This document shows positions 17,701 through 25,447 of a stretch of 64,000 nt of DNA, piece by piece; position 1 is the stretch's first letter; every line of letters starts with the position of its first letter. The position numbers were made by a program, and so were the translations under genes. This DNA is from Pseudomaricurvus sp050633365 (lineage in GTDB: Bacteria > Pseudomonadota > Gammaproteobacteria > Pseudomonadales > Cellvibrionaceae). The notes beneath the pieces were generated by a model that saw nothing but the letters and a program-made list of their open reading frames with translations, ran no database searches and was not told the DNA's origin. The DNA is taken from positions 1 to 64,000 of the forward strand of contig JBOEGJ010000029.1 of the NCBI GenBank assembly GCA_050633365.1, written 5' to 3'.

Positions 17701-18063
17701 ATGGACGTGCTCATTGTAGAAAGTCAGCCAGAGCTAGGTAAGCTCTGGCAATCCTGTTTGGAACGTCAGGGCATGAAGGTGCGTTTGGCGAGTGATCAAG
17801 ACAGCGCGTTCGAAGCCCTCCGCATGCGCTCTTTTGATATGATCATCTTGGATTTGATCCTTGCGGATGGCCAAGCTTTGGCAATTGCGGATTATGCCAG
17901 CTATCGACGCCCCGATGCGCGGATTATCTTTGTGACCAACACCTCGTTCTTCTCGGACGGGTCGATTTTTGAATTAAGTTCGAACGCCTGCGCCTTTGTT
18001 CAAAGCGCAACGCCGCCAGAGGACCTTGCCGCGATGGTTCAACATTATGCCAGCGCGAGCTAA
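17701..18063 (+). CDS. Single-domain response-regulator-like receiver, degenerate
   Basis: A 120-residue CheY-like receiver without an output domain. The phosphoacceptor aspartate is D51 in MIILDLILADG and the switch threonine is T79 in IIFVTNTS. Two of the usual active-site residues are changed. The acidic pair near residue 8 is VESQP, keeping only one acid, and the lysine expected before the last proline is Q in AFVQSATPP. Phosphorylation may therefore be weak or absent. It diverges from DUF1636 and its stop overlaps the convergent stop of the next gene. No histidine kinase is adjacent. The receiver fold is clear, the signalling partner unknown. Confidence 0.8.
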   Translation: MDVLIVESQPELGKLWQSCLERQGMKVRLASDQDSAFEALRMRSFDMIILDLILADGQALAIADYASYRRPDARIIFVTNTSFFSDGSIFELSSNACAFVQSATPPEDLAAMVQHYASAS

Positions 18064-19034
18064 CTGCGACTATGCGGTGCCATGAAGTCAATCACAGGAT
18101 TGATCGGGATGATCCTGTTTGGATTGATGGTGTCGTGGCTATAATGGTAGTGGCGCACGATGTGGTTTAGGTTCACAGTCTCGGCAATCCCATCCATCTG
18201 ATACAATGCGCGCGTGTAGTCCCAAAGGTTCGGAAAATCGGTAATGCGCTTGCGATTGCATTTGAAGTGCAAGTGATACACCGTATCAAACCGCACCAAA
18301 GTGGTGAACAGACGCCAGTCCGCTTCCGTGAGGGTGTCTCCCATCAGGTATTTGTTGTTTGAAAGACGCGCGTCCAGCCATTCAAGCGTGTCAAAAAGCG
18401 GCCAAACGGCCTGATCATAGGCTTGTTGCGTGGTGGCGAACCCAGCTTTGTAAACGCCATTGTTAACCGTATCGTAAATGCGTTCATTTACCTGCTCGAT
18501 GTCGCCGCGCATTTCACTCGGCCAATAGTCATCTTGATTGCCAGTGATTTCGTTGAAAGCGCTGTTGAACATGCGAATGATCTCTGAGGATTCATTCGAA
18601 ACAACAGTTTCGCGGATCTTATCCCACAAAATTGGAACGGTGACGCGGCCTGAGATTGATGGATCCGCCTTTAGATAAATCTCGCGTGCATAGGCGAGGC
18701 CGTAGAGCGTATCGCCTGTCGCTCCATCGTCGTCGGTTTCAAAGGTCCACCCGTCAGAGAGCATGTCGGGATGCACAACCGATACTGAGATATGTTCAGT
18801 AAGTCCCTTTAGGGCGCGAAAAATCAACGTGCGATGCGCCCAAGGACAAGCATGGCTAACGTAGAGATGATAACGCCCAGAAGCGGCGGGAAACCCTGCC
18901 TCACCAGACGGGCCTGCGTTTCCATCTGCTGTGATCCAGTTGCGGAATTTGGCTGTGGTTCGCTCAAACGCTCCGCCAGAAGACGTGGTGTCATACCATT
19001 GATCCTGCCAGACCCCATCAACAAGCAAACCCAT
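18060..19034 (-). CDS. Glutathionyl-hydroquinone reductase (YqjG/Xi-class GST)
   Basis: Reduces glutathionyl-hydroquinones to hydroquinones with glutathione. The 324-residue protein carries the Xi-class signature CPWAHR with catalytic C63. N-terminal family residues include GRYHLYVSHACPWAHRT; the thioredoxin-fold stretch is TVPILWDK, followed by VSNESSEIIRMFN. The C-terminal helical GST domain includes EADWRLFTTLVRFDTVY. An AAGGA ribosome site supports the start at 19034, 12 codons inside a longer frame. Its stop overlaps the receiver gene's stop by 4 bases in convergent orientation. Cytoplasmic; role in quinone detoxification is family knowledge. Confidence 0.93.
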   Translation of the reverse strand: MGLLVDGVWQDQWYDTTSSGGAFERTTAKFRNWITADGNAGPSGEAGFPAASGRYHLYVSHACPWAHRTLIFRALKGLTEHISVSVVHPDMLSDGWTFETDDDGATGDTLYGLAYAREIYLKADPSISGRVTVPILWDKIRETVVSNESSEIIRMFNSAFNEITGNQDDYWPSEMRGDIEQVNERIYDTVNNGVYKAGFATTQQAYDQAVWPLFDTLEWLDARLSNNKYLMGDTLTEADWRLFTTLVRFDTVYHLHFKCNRKRITDFPNLWDYTRALYQMDGIAETVNLNHIVRHYHYSHDTINPNRIIPINPVIDFMAPHSRS

Positions 19035-19142
19035 CGTCGTTCCTTTCCAAACTATGTTGAAAAGCCTCATACCCTGTGCCTATCCTCAAAGATACGCATC
19101 TGTGCGCGCAGACACAGTGCAAGGCTGCACAAGGTTTGGACT

Positions 19143-19661
19143 ATGATTTTAGCACGTTCGGAACGGCTTTGTTTGCGTCGCTTGGCGGCTACAGATATCG
19201 AAGAATTTATTGCCTATCGCAGCGATCCTGAGGTGGCGAAGTTTCAGGGCTGGGAGGCGATGGATAGAGCGCGTGCGGCAGGCTTTCTCTCTCATATGGA
19301 AAACGCGCCTTTGCTAAAGCCAGATTCGTGGACGCAACTGGGACTGGCGCGAACGAGTGATCAGCACTTGCTTGGAGATTTGGGCGTTCACATTGCGCTG
19401 GACGGGAGTGAAGCTGAGTTAGGCATAACGTTGGCGCGCGCGGCACAAGGTCGAAGTATCGGGTTCGAAGCCGTCGAAATGGTGTGCGCGTGGCTGTTTG
19501 AGCAAACCGAGATCAACAGGATTGTTGCAATCAGTCATGCGCAGAACACACGTGCGCTTGCCTTGTTGGCGCGCAGCCCGTTTGAACATACCCACGACAC
19601 CAACGATTTGATCGACGGCGTCGAAACGCCAGAGCGCTGGTTCGAGCGGCGCCGCAACTAG
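19143..19661 (+). CDS. GNAT-family N-acetyltransferase (RimJ-like)
   Basis: A 172-residue acetyltransferase of the RimJ/RimL-like GNAT group. The N-terminal pattern is LARSERLCLRRLAATDIEEF; the beta4 and acetyl-CoA region is ELGITLARAAQGRSIGFEAV; the NRIVAISHAQNTRALALL segment follows. The C-terminus ends soon after a shortened FEHTHDTND stretch. I placed the start at ATG 19143; the longer open frame to 18834 lies across the GST start region and carries no family sequence. The acceptor (N-terminal amine, small molecule or antibiotic) is unknown. Confidence 0.85.
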   Translation: MILARSERLCLRRLAATDIEEFIAYRSDPEVAKFQGWEAMDRARAAGFLSHMENAPLLKPDSWTQLGLARTSDQHLLGDLGVHIALDGSEAELGITLARAAQGRSIGFEAVEMVCAWLFEQTEINRIVAISHAQNTRALALLARSPFEHTHDTNDLIDGVETPERWFERRRN

Positions 19662-19853
19662 GCTGTGATTGGCCGCGAATCCGTTTGCTCCTAGCGGCTC
19701 GCGGGCTTATACCCCAAGCAACAACGCCCTAAGGGGCCGGATAGGTGTGACGTGACGGCTGACCCAAATAGGGAGCCAAAGCGTCAGTGGTTAAGGGCGT
19801 GCGAGGCGCGCCAGCTCTCCTGTTCGGCTCGCTGAATATAAGGAGATCGCGAA
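19662..19853 (+). other. Structured leader region upstream of DUF6732-cbiX, unassigned
   Basis: This 192-base gap before the DUF6732 start is rich in inverted repeats. CCGCGA (19673-19678) pairs with TCGCGG (19699-19704). A nested hairpin at 19753-19786 pairs TGACG with CGTCA, GCT with AGC, and CCC with GGG. It ends in a strong ribosome site, AAGGAG, 8 bases before ATG 19854. Position ahead of a cobalamin gene makes a riboswitch attractive, but I do not see the conserved B12-box or the other fixed cobalamin-aptamer blocks. Confidence 0.4.
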
Positions 19854-20078
19854 ATGAAAAATCTTATAACAGCTAGCTTTTTTCTGCTTTGGACCGATGC
19901 GGCTTTGGCGCATGTGGGACATTTGGCCGAGGTGGCGGGGCATGGCCATTGGCTAGGTGCAGCAGCACTAGGTGCGGCTATCGCGCTTGGTGCTTGGGCG
20001 GCGCACAATGGGAAGAAGAATGAAGCAAGCGAGGCCGATGATGCCGAGCTTGACGAAGAAGAATTGCAGGAGGCCTAG
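19854..20078 (+). CDS. DUF6732 family small membrane protein
   Basis: A 74-residue protein with a signal-like N-terminus (MKNLITASFFLLWTDAALA), a short histidine-containing segment HVGHLAEVAGHGHW, one further hydrophobic helix (AAALGAAIALGAWAA) and an acidic tail. It sits 5 bases ahead of cbiX; a GGAGG ribosome site for cbiX lies in its last codons. The pair is a recurring arrangement in Rhodobacterales cobalamin clusters. The histidines suggest cobalt or other metal handling at the membrane; this is inference from composition and context. Confidence 0.72.
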   Translation: MKNLITASFFLLWTDAALAHVGHLAEVAGHGHWLGAAALGAAIALGAWAAHNGKKNEASEADDAELDEEELQEA

Positions 20079-20083
20079 GCCCA

Positions 20084-21274
20084 ATGACCAAGATCGGCGT
20101 CATGATTTGCGGGCATGGATCTCGCAGCCAATCCGCAGTGGATGAATTTTCGACCTTGGCTGAGAAATTGCCCCCATTTCTGCCCGATGATTGGCAGATG
20201 GAATACGGCTACCTCGAGTTCGCCAATCCAGTGATCCGCGATGGTCTGGACAAGTTGCGCGAAGCGGGTTGCGATCAGATTTTGGCCGTGCCGGGCATGC
20301 TGTTTGCGGCGATGCATTCCAAGAATGACATCCCGACGGTGCTGAATACCTATGCGGCCAAGCATGGTATCGAGGTGTCCTACGGGCGCGAGCTTGGCGT
20401 TGATCCCAAGATGGTCGCCGCTGCTGGTGCGCGCATTTCTGAAGCGGTTGAGAAGGCCAACGCAGAGCAGGGCGAAGTCGCTTTGGAAGACACTTGCCTC
20501 GTCGTGATCGGGCGCGGGGCGTCTGATCCTGATGCGAACGGCAACGTCTCTAAAATTGCGCGTCTTCTGCAAGAGGGCATGGGTTTTGGCTGGCTAGAAG
20601 TTGGCTATTCCGGCGTGACCTTCCCGCTGGTTGAACCTTGCCTCGAGCACGCGAGCAAGCTGGGTTACAAACGTGTCATCGTCTTCCCGTATTTCCTGTT
20701 CAGCGGCATTCTGATCGACCGTATCTATGGGTTCACCGATCAAGTCGCAGCCGCGCATCCTGACATTGAATTTGTCAAAGCGGGCTATCTGGGCGATCAC
20801 CCCAAAGTGCTCGAAACCTTTGCTGAGCGCGTGAAAGAACAGCTCGGGACAACACCCCCACCAAGCTGCGGCGATTGCGGCTATCGCGAACAAGTTCTGG
20901 CCTTTGATAATGGCGAGCATCGCCACATCAAGCCCGAAGATCGCAATCATCCTGCCTTTGGCGCTGTGCCGCCTGCGACTTGTGTGATGTGCAAATACCG
21001 TACGCAAGTTCTTGGCTTTGAGGCCGAGGTTGGCGCAGTGCAAGAGAGCCACCACCACCATGTAGAAGGGCAGGGTGCTTCCGCGCCGGGCTCTAACGTT
21101 GCCGATTGCACGCTCTGCGATACGTTCTGTTCGGGCATGTGCCGTTTGGAATTGGCAGATGCGCATCACCACCATCATCACCACGGACATGATCATCATC
21201 ACGATCATGATCACGACATGCACGGTGACATACAGGGGGATCACTCCCACAATTGTGAGAATCACCATGCCTGA
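20084..21274 (+). CDS. cbiX: Sirohydrochlorin cobaltochelatase CbiX-type; C-terminus replaced by ZnuC-like tail (chimeric ORF)
   Basis: Residues 1 to about 360 are a CbiX-type chelatase, which inserts cobalt into sirohydrochlorin. The N-terminal half has CGHGSRSQSAVDEF at residues 9-22; the second half has VIGRGASDPDANG and FPYFLFSGILIDRIY. After these come three cysteine motifs: CGDCGYR (262), CVMCKYR (300) and CTLCDTFCSGMC (342-353). From residue 361 (base 21,164) the protein is a run of His and Asp, then MHGDIQGDHSHNCENHHA. That ending resembles the His-rich tail of gammaproteobacterial ZnuC. The frame stays open by chance of shared codons, and the 8-base overlap with znuB is that of a znuC-znuB pair. 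The cob genes usual after cbiX are missing. The last about 35 residues probably belong to another organism. Confidence 0.85.
   Translation: MTKIGVMICGHGSRSQSAVDEFSTLAEKLPPFLPDDWQMEYGYLEFANPVIRDGLDKLREAGCDQILAVPGMLFAAMHSKNDIPTVLNTYAAKHGIEVSYGRELGVDPKMVAAAGARISEAVEKANAEQGEVALEDTCLVVIGRGASDPDANGNVSKIARLLQEGMGFGWLEVGYSGVTFPLVEPCLEHASKLGYKRVIVFPYFLFSGILIDRIYGFTDQVAAAHPDIEFVKAGYLGDHPKVLETFAERVKEQLGTTPPPSCGDCGYREQVLAFDNGEHRHIKPEDRNHPAFGAVPPATCVMCKYRTQVLGFEAEVGAVQESHHHHVEGQGASAPGSNVADCTLCDTFCSGMCRLELADAHHHHHHHGHDHHHDHDHDMHGDIQGDHSHNCENHHA
21164..21217 (+). other. Probable join between alpha- and gammaproteobacterial DNA in a His-codon repeat
   Basis: This tract is almost entirely CAC/CAT and GAT/GAC codons encoding residues 361-378 of the chimeric ORF. 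Everything before it is Rhodobacterales-like, everything after it gammaproteobacterial. Both parent genes (cbiX and znuC) would naturally carry such repeats, giving short identity on which reads or contigs could be wrongly merged. The exact base of the join cannot be placed inside the repeat. Confidence 0.75.
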
Positions 21275-22052
21275 TTTCATTGTCTTTGCGCTTCTGGCGG
21301 GGTCTTTAGTCGCCTTAATGGCTGGACCACTCGGGTCGTTTGCGGTCTGGCGACGTATGGCTTATTTCGGCGATACCCTCGCCCACTCGGCGCTAACAGG
21401 CGTCGCTTTTGGATTAATTCTGTCGGTAAATGTGAATATTGCCGTTACTCTTTTTTGTTTGATGCTGGCGTTGTTGCTGGTGATTTTGCAACACAACCGC
21501 ACCATTGCCACCGATACCTTACTGGGTATTTTGTCTCACTCCATGTTGGCATTGGGGTTGGTGGTCGTCAGTGTTTTTTCCGACGGACGGGTCGACTTAT
21601 ACGCCTATCTTTTTGGGGATCTATTGTCGGTTACCACCGAAGACCTAATCACCATCGGCATCACTACAGCCATCGTTATGCCAATGATTTTTTGGTTGTG
21701 GCGGCCGCTGATTTCAATCACTGTGCACGAAGAGTTAGCACAGGTAGAAGGCATTCCCGTCGGTTTAGTGCGAACCGCGTTGATGTTAATGATGGCGCTG
21801 CTCATTGCCATTGCCATGAAAGTTGTTGGTGTTTTGCTGATTACGGCGCTGCTGATCATCCCCTCTGCCGCCAGTCGCCGACTGGTAAAAACGCCGGAAC
21901 AAATGGCTATCAGCGCAAGCATCATTGGTATGCTGGCTATTGGCGCTGGCCTCGCGGCGTCTTTTTATTGGGATACCCCTGCAGGGCCCAGCGCCGTTCT
22001 GTGTGCGAGTTTGATGTTTGCCGCAAGCCTACTGAAAAAGCCCGCAGTCTAG
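21267..22052 (+). CDS. znuB: Zinc ABC transporter permease ZnuB
   Basis: Inner-membrane permease of the ZnuABC high-affinity zinc importer. The 261-residue protein begins MPDFIVFALLAGSLVALMAGPLGSF and has the family stretch RRMAYFGDTLAHSALTGVAFG. The coupling region is EELAQVEGIPV, and a late run LLITALLIIPSAASRRLVKTP follows. About eight hydrophobic segments are present. The start overlaps the preceding frame by 8 bases, as znuB usually overlaps znuC. The bulk of znuC, znuA and zur are not in the window, consistent with the join cutting through znuC. It converges on sco with a 15-base gap. Confidence 0.94.
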   Translation: MPDFIVFALLAGSLVALMAGPLGSFAVWRRMAYFGDTLAHSALTGVAFGLILSVNVNIAVTLFCLMLALLLVILQHNRTIATDTLLGILSHSMLALGLVVVSVFSDGRVDLYAYLFGDLLSVTTEDLITIGITTAIVMPMIFWLWRPLISITVHEELAQVEGIPVGLVRTALMLMMALLIAIAMKVVGVLLITALLIIPSAASRRLVKTPEQMAISASIIGMLAIGAGLAASFYWDTPAGPSAVLCASLMFAASLLKKPAV

Positions 22053-22067
22053 AGACGTTGTTGAGTT

Positions 22068-22745
22068 CTACTGTTCAAAACGACTCACGATCGACTGCAA
22101 GGTCAACTTAATGCGCGCATTATCCAATGGCGGCTTAATAAATCCGTGGTAGTGGCCATAGGGATTGACCAAGGCAATGTTGGCGGTGTGATCGATGGTA
22201 TAACTTTCACCTTGGGGCACCTTCACAAATGCCATATTCATCTGATTTGCGAGTCTTTTGATTTCTAAAAACTCACCAGTCAGGCCAATGAATTCAGGAT
22301 CGAAATAGGGCATGTATTGAGACAACTGCTCAACCGTATCGCGGGCCGGATCGACACTGACTAGCACAAACTGAACTTGCTCTTCGATGTCGTCATCCAG
22401 CTGACCTTTGACTTGTTTCATCATCGATAGAGTCGCAGGACACACATCGGGACAGGCGGTAAAACCAAAGAAGACCAAAGACCATTTGTCTTTGAAGTTT
22501 TCGAGGTTAAAGGGCTGCCCCCGGTGATCAAGCAGGGAAAAGTCCTTAAATATCCGCGGCTGGTCAAAAACGAAAGTTCCATTCACACGCAATTCAATGG
22601 GGCTCAACACTCGAGGCGTAGTAATCTTGTTGAGAAACAGCGCCATCACCACCACCACAAAAACCGCGATGCCCACCACTGTATAAGTAATTCCACGCTT
22701 CTGTCGCTGATTCATTTCCGTTACATCTAAGGCTAGATCATTCAT
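22068..22745 (-). CDS. sco: SCO1/SenC copper chaperone for cytochrome oxidase
   Basis: Membrane-anchored thioredoxin-fold protein that helps load the CuA centre of oxidase subunit II. The 225-residue protein has one N-terminal membrane helix (about residues 18-40), the CxxxC copper motif FTACPDVCPATL and the distal histidine ligand in YTIDHTANIALV. An alternative start at 22715 (residue 11) also has a purine-rich site. It is the last gene of the minus-strand oxidase assembly run, a few bases after cyoE, matching the known oxidase assembly order in pseudomonads. Confidence 0.94.
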   Translation of the reverse strand: MNDLALDVTEMNQRQKRGITYTVVGIAVFVVVVMALFLNKITTPRVLSPIELRVNGTFVFDQPRIFKDFSLLDHRGQPFNLENFKDKWSLVFFGFTACPDVCPATLSMMKQVKGQLDDDIEEQVQFVLVSVDPARDTVEQLSQYMPYFDPEFIGLTGEFLEIKRLANQMNMAFVKVPQGESYTIDHTANIALVNPYGHYHGFIKPPLDNARIKLTLQSIVSRFEQ

Positions 22746-22749
22746 AGAA

Positions 22750-23685
22750 TCACTGCATACTCATTAAAGGGTTCGGAGGCAGCAAATAGTGATCCGCCAA
22801 CATCACCACAAACAACGCCATCAAATAGATAATCGAGTATTTAAAGGTATCCATCCCAAGTGAGCTGTCTTTACTCAACAACAATCTCACCGCCCAGTAC
22901 AAAAAGCCCGCTCCCAGTACGACGGCGCCTAACAGGTACAACCAATTAAGCATGCCTGTGGCGTAAGGCAACAAAGTCACCGCAAAAAGAATGAGCGTGT
23001 AGAGCAAAATGTGAATCTTGGTGTAATGCTCGCCATGAGTCACAGGTAACATCGGAATTTCAGCGTTGGCGTATTCATCTTTTCGATGCAGTGCCAAAGC
23101 CCAAAAATGAGGCGGAGTCCATGCAAAAATAATCAACACGAGCAACAACCCATGCCCACCAAGCTCTCCGGTCACGGCCGTCCAACCCAGCAGCGGCGGC
23201 GCAGCACCGGCAATACCACCAATGACGATATTCTGCGGCGTTACTCGCTTTAGAAATAATGTGTACACCACCGCATAACCCAACAGCGATGCCAGTGTGA
23301 GCCATGCGGTTAAGGCATTGATAAAGATCAGCAGTATCGCCATGCCAAGGACACCGGTAATGGCTGCGAACCATGCCGCCTGAACAGGCCCTAGACGTCC
23401 GGTAGCCACCGGACGATTGAAGGTGCGCAACATCTTTTGATCAATTTGACGATCCACTAAATGATTGACCGTTGCCGCCGAGCCTGCGCATAAGGCAATT
23501 CCTAGATTGCCCAATATGAGTACGTCCAACGGCACCATTCCCGGCACAGCCAACATCATGCCAATCACTGAGGTCAAAATCATTAGGGCGACCACTTTGG
23601 GTTTGCACAACTCCAAATAATCGATCCACTTAACTGATTCAGTTGGCGCCTCGACCTGGGCGGGATTTACAACAGAATTTTCCAT
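22750..23685 (-). CDS. cyoE: Protoheme IX farnesyltransferase (haem O synthase)
   Basis: Farnesylates haem B to haem O, the precursor of haem A. The 311-residue polytopic UbiA-family protein has the first aspartate-rich motif NHLVDRQIDQKM with the following RP in FNRPVATG. The second conserved region is HRKDEYANAEIPMLPV. About eight to nine membrane helices are present. An AGGAG site 7 bases upstream favours the ATG at 23685; a GTG at 23691 would leave only one base of spacing. It lies 10 bases from ctaA and works directly before it in haem A synthesis. The symbols ctaB and cyoE are both used. Confidence 0.95.
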   Translation of the reverse strand: MENSVVNPAQVEAPTESVKWIDYLELCKPKVVALMILTSVIGMMLAVPGMVPLDVLILGNLGIALCAGSAATVNHLVDRQIDQKMLRTFNRPVATGRLGPVQAAWFAAITGVLGMAILLIFINALTAWLTLASLLGYAVVYTLFLKRVTPQNIVIGGIAGAAPPLLGWTAVTGELGGHGLLLVLIIFAWTPPHFWALALHRKDEYANAEIPMLPVTHGEHYTKIHILLYTLILFAVTLLPYATGMLNWLYLLGAVVLGAGFLYWAVRLLLSKDSSLGMDTFKYSIIYLMALFVVMLADHYLLPPNPLMSMQ

Positions 23686-23695
23686 ACTCACACTC

Positions 23696-24790
23696 CTAGG
23701 ACAAGGTCTCTTCAGCGGATCTTGTCGTTATTGTTCTTATGTTGGTGTCTGATGGCTGCGACACATTCGGCTGCGGCTTCCAGTGAATTTGCAAAGCGTA
23801 ATTAATGGTTACCATGACCAATAATAAAAGAGCGCCGACACCGTTATGAACCACCGCCACCGCTAGCGGTAGCGCAGCAACAATGTTGGTAATTCCCAAT
23901 GCTATTTGAAGTGTTAATACAAACAACAGACTTGCGGCTAAGCGGCGACCAGAAGACTTTCCGGTACGCCATAACAACGTAATCAGAAACAGCGAAACCA
24001 AAGTCACCACAACCGCACCGAGCCGATGAGAGAAGTGAATCGCCGTGCGAGCATCGTTGTCGAGAAGTCCACCCAAGTAATTGGGGCCAACACTCTGTGT
24101 CACGTTAAAACCCTGTACGAAGTCAGCTTCGGGTAACCACTGCCCATGGCAGGTTGGAAAATCGACACAGGCCAAGGCCGCATAGTTGGAACTGGTCCAC
24201 CCACCTAAAGCAATTTGCAGCACCACAACAACCAAACCAGCGATCGCCAACTTTCGCAATCGCGACAAATTATTTGTCGATATAGAACTCGCTTCTTTTT
24301 CAGCGTTTTTATAGCGCAGGAACAGTAACCACAGTAACGCCAAAGTAGAAAAGCCACCCAGAAGATGTAGCGTCACCACTTGCGGCCAGAGCTTTAGCGT
24401 CACCGTCCACATGCCGAATAATGCCTGTAAGGTGACCAAGCCCACCAAAAAAATGGGCAGTCGCCTCGGCGTTGATTTCATCGAATCATCATTGCTACGA
24501 ACACTGCGGACAGCCAGAAATAAAATAAGTAACCCTAAGCTACCGGCAAAATAGCGATGAACCATTTCCGGCCAGGTTTTATCGGTATCCACAGGGGCGT
24601 CGGGAAACAACTGCTCAGCAGTGGTAATTTCTCCCGCTGTTTTTGGCCACATCAGTTGACCATAACAACCAGGCCAATCTGGACAGCCCAAACCTGCGTC
24701 CACCAAACGGGTAAAGGCTCCCAGCGCGACCACTACGAAAGCCAGTGCGCAGGCCGCAAGGGTTAGACGTGCTTGAATGTTTAGATTCAT
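23696..24790 (-). CDS. ctaA: Haem A synthase (COX15/CtaA)
   Basis: Oxidises the C8 methyl group of haem O to a formyl group, giving haem A. The 364-residue, eight-helix membrane protein has histidines placed as in the family: MVHRYFAG, TLHLLGG, HFSHRLGA and VVHNGVGA. The N-terminal signature is TRLVDAGLGCPDWPGCYG, with a CPDWPGC cysteine pair, and a second pair occurs in CVDFPTCHG. The C-terminal 30 residues are a non-conserved cytoplasmic tail. It follows the small CxxxC protein gene by 12 bases and precedes cyoE by 10, one transcription unit. Confidence 0.95.
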   Translation of the reverse strand: MNLNIQARLTLAACALAFVVVALGAFTRLVDAGLGCPDWPGCYGQLMWPKTAGEITTAEQLFPDAPVDTDKTWPEMVHRYFAGSLGLLILFLAVRSVRSNDDSMKSTPRRLPIFLVGLVTLQALFGMWTVTLKLWPQVVTLHLLGGFSTLALLWLLFLRYKNAEKEASSISTNNLSRLRKLAIAGLVVVVLQIALGGWTSSNYAALACVDFPTCHGQWLPEADFVQGFNVTQSVGPNYLGGLLDNDARTAIHFSHRLGAVVVTLVSLFLITLLWRTGKSSGRRLAASLLFVLTLQIALGITNIVAALPLAVAVVHNGVGALLLLVMVTINYALQIHWKPQPNVSQPSDTNIRTITTRSAEETLS

Positions 24791-24802
24791 TGCCGTATCG
24801 CC

Positions 24803-25447
24803 TTATTCGTCGTAGGAGTATTTTAATAGGCGTTTAACGTCCGCAAGAAGTTCGGCACCAGAGTGCGAGCGGTTATAAGTCATCATGACAAAACCTTCTT
24901 GATCAACCATGTAAAGATTTTCGCCGTTTAGAGCCACCTGGTTTGCATTGCTGTTGGCTAGCAGATGAGTCCACTCGCTTGCATCGGTGTGAAGCTGTCG
25001 TAAACGAGGGTGATCTTTGCTCAGTCTCTCGGATAGTTCAGGACTAAAAGCTGTCTCGGTGTTCAAATAAATTCGCTCTAGTCGAACAGCTTTTTCACCT
25101 AAACGAATATGAACCTGTCGTGACAGATATAAATTATTTTCACAGCGATCACTGCAGAGATTGTTACCAATAATTAGCCAGCGCCACTTCTTCTTTCCAG
25201 AGAACAGATCAATAGCTTCGCCGTCACTATTGCTTACCCTATGATCTACCATCGAAGTTGCGGGTAAGACTAAATCGCCCTTATTGATAGAGCTCGAAGG
25301 AATACCCCAGCCGGTATTAAATACCAAATAGGCGGATATCATGGGCAAGCCAATTGCCGTCAATAGTAACCAACTGGACCAACGATTTAATCCCGACGGT
25401 TTTTCGGATTCGTCAAAACTGGGTGAATCACTGGCCTCGGCAGTCAT
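24803..25447 (-). CDS. Membrane-anchored thioredoxin-like protein with CxxxC, oxidase cluster
   Basis: A 214-residue protein with one membrane helix (about residues 25-44) and a periplasmic domain with CxxxC in NNLCSDRCENNLYLSRQ. That spacing is the same as in SCO proteins (CPDVC at the sco gene). A later ENLYMVDQEGFVMMTYN segment resembles the C-terminal strand of SCO/thioredoxin folds. A histidine like that of SCO is not obvious. The gene corresponds in position to an uncharacterised gene between SURF1 and ctaA in Pseudomonas. Its start overlaps the SURF1 stop by 4 bases. A second copper or disulfide assembly factor is plausible but unproven. Confidence 0.7.
   Translation of the reverse strand: MTAEASDSPSFDESEKPSGLNRWSSWLLLTAIGLPMISAYLVFNTGWGIPSSSINKGDLVLPATSMVDHRVSNSDGEAIDLFSGKKKWRWLIIGNNLCSDRCENNLYLSRQVHIRLGEKAVRLERIYLNTETAFSPELSERLSKDHPRLRQLHTDASEWTHLLANSNANQVALNGENLYMVDQEGFVMMTYNRSHSGAELLADVKRLLKYSYDE

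Noticed and set aside
19662..19853. Cobalamin riboswitch ahead of DUF6732-cbiX
   Set aside because: Expected from context, but I could not find the conserved B12-box or the other aptamer blocks. Kept only as a structured leader.
21164..21217. Vector-derived polyhistidine tag
   Set aside because: Mixed His/Asp codons continue natural metal-binding tails of CbiX and ZnuC; no vector sequence is adjacent.
20594..21280. 228-residue antisense ORF over cbiX
   Set aside because: It is the opposite strand of cbiX. Its long Met/Ile/Val-rich start is only the complement of His and Asp codons.
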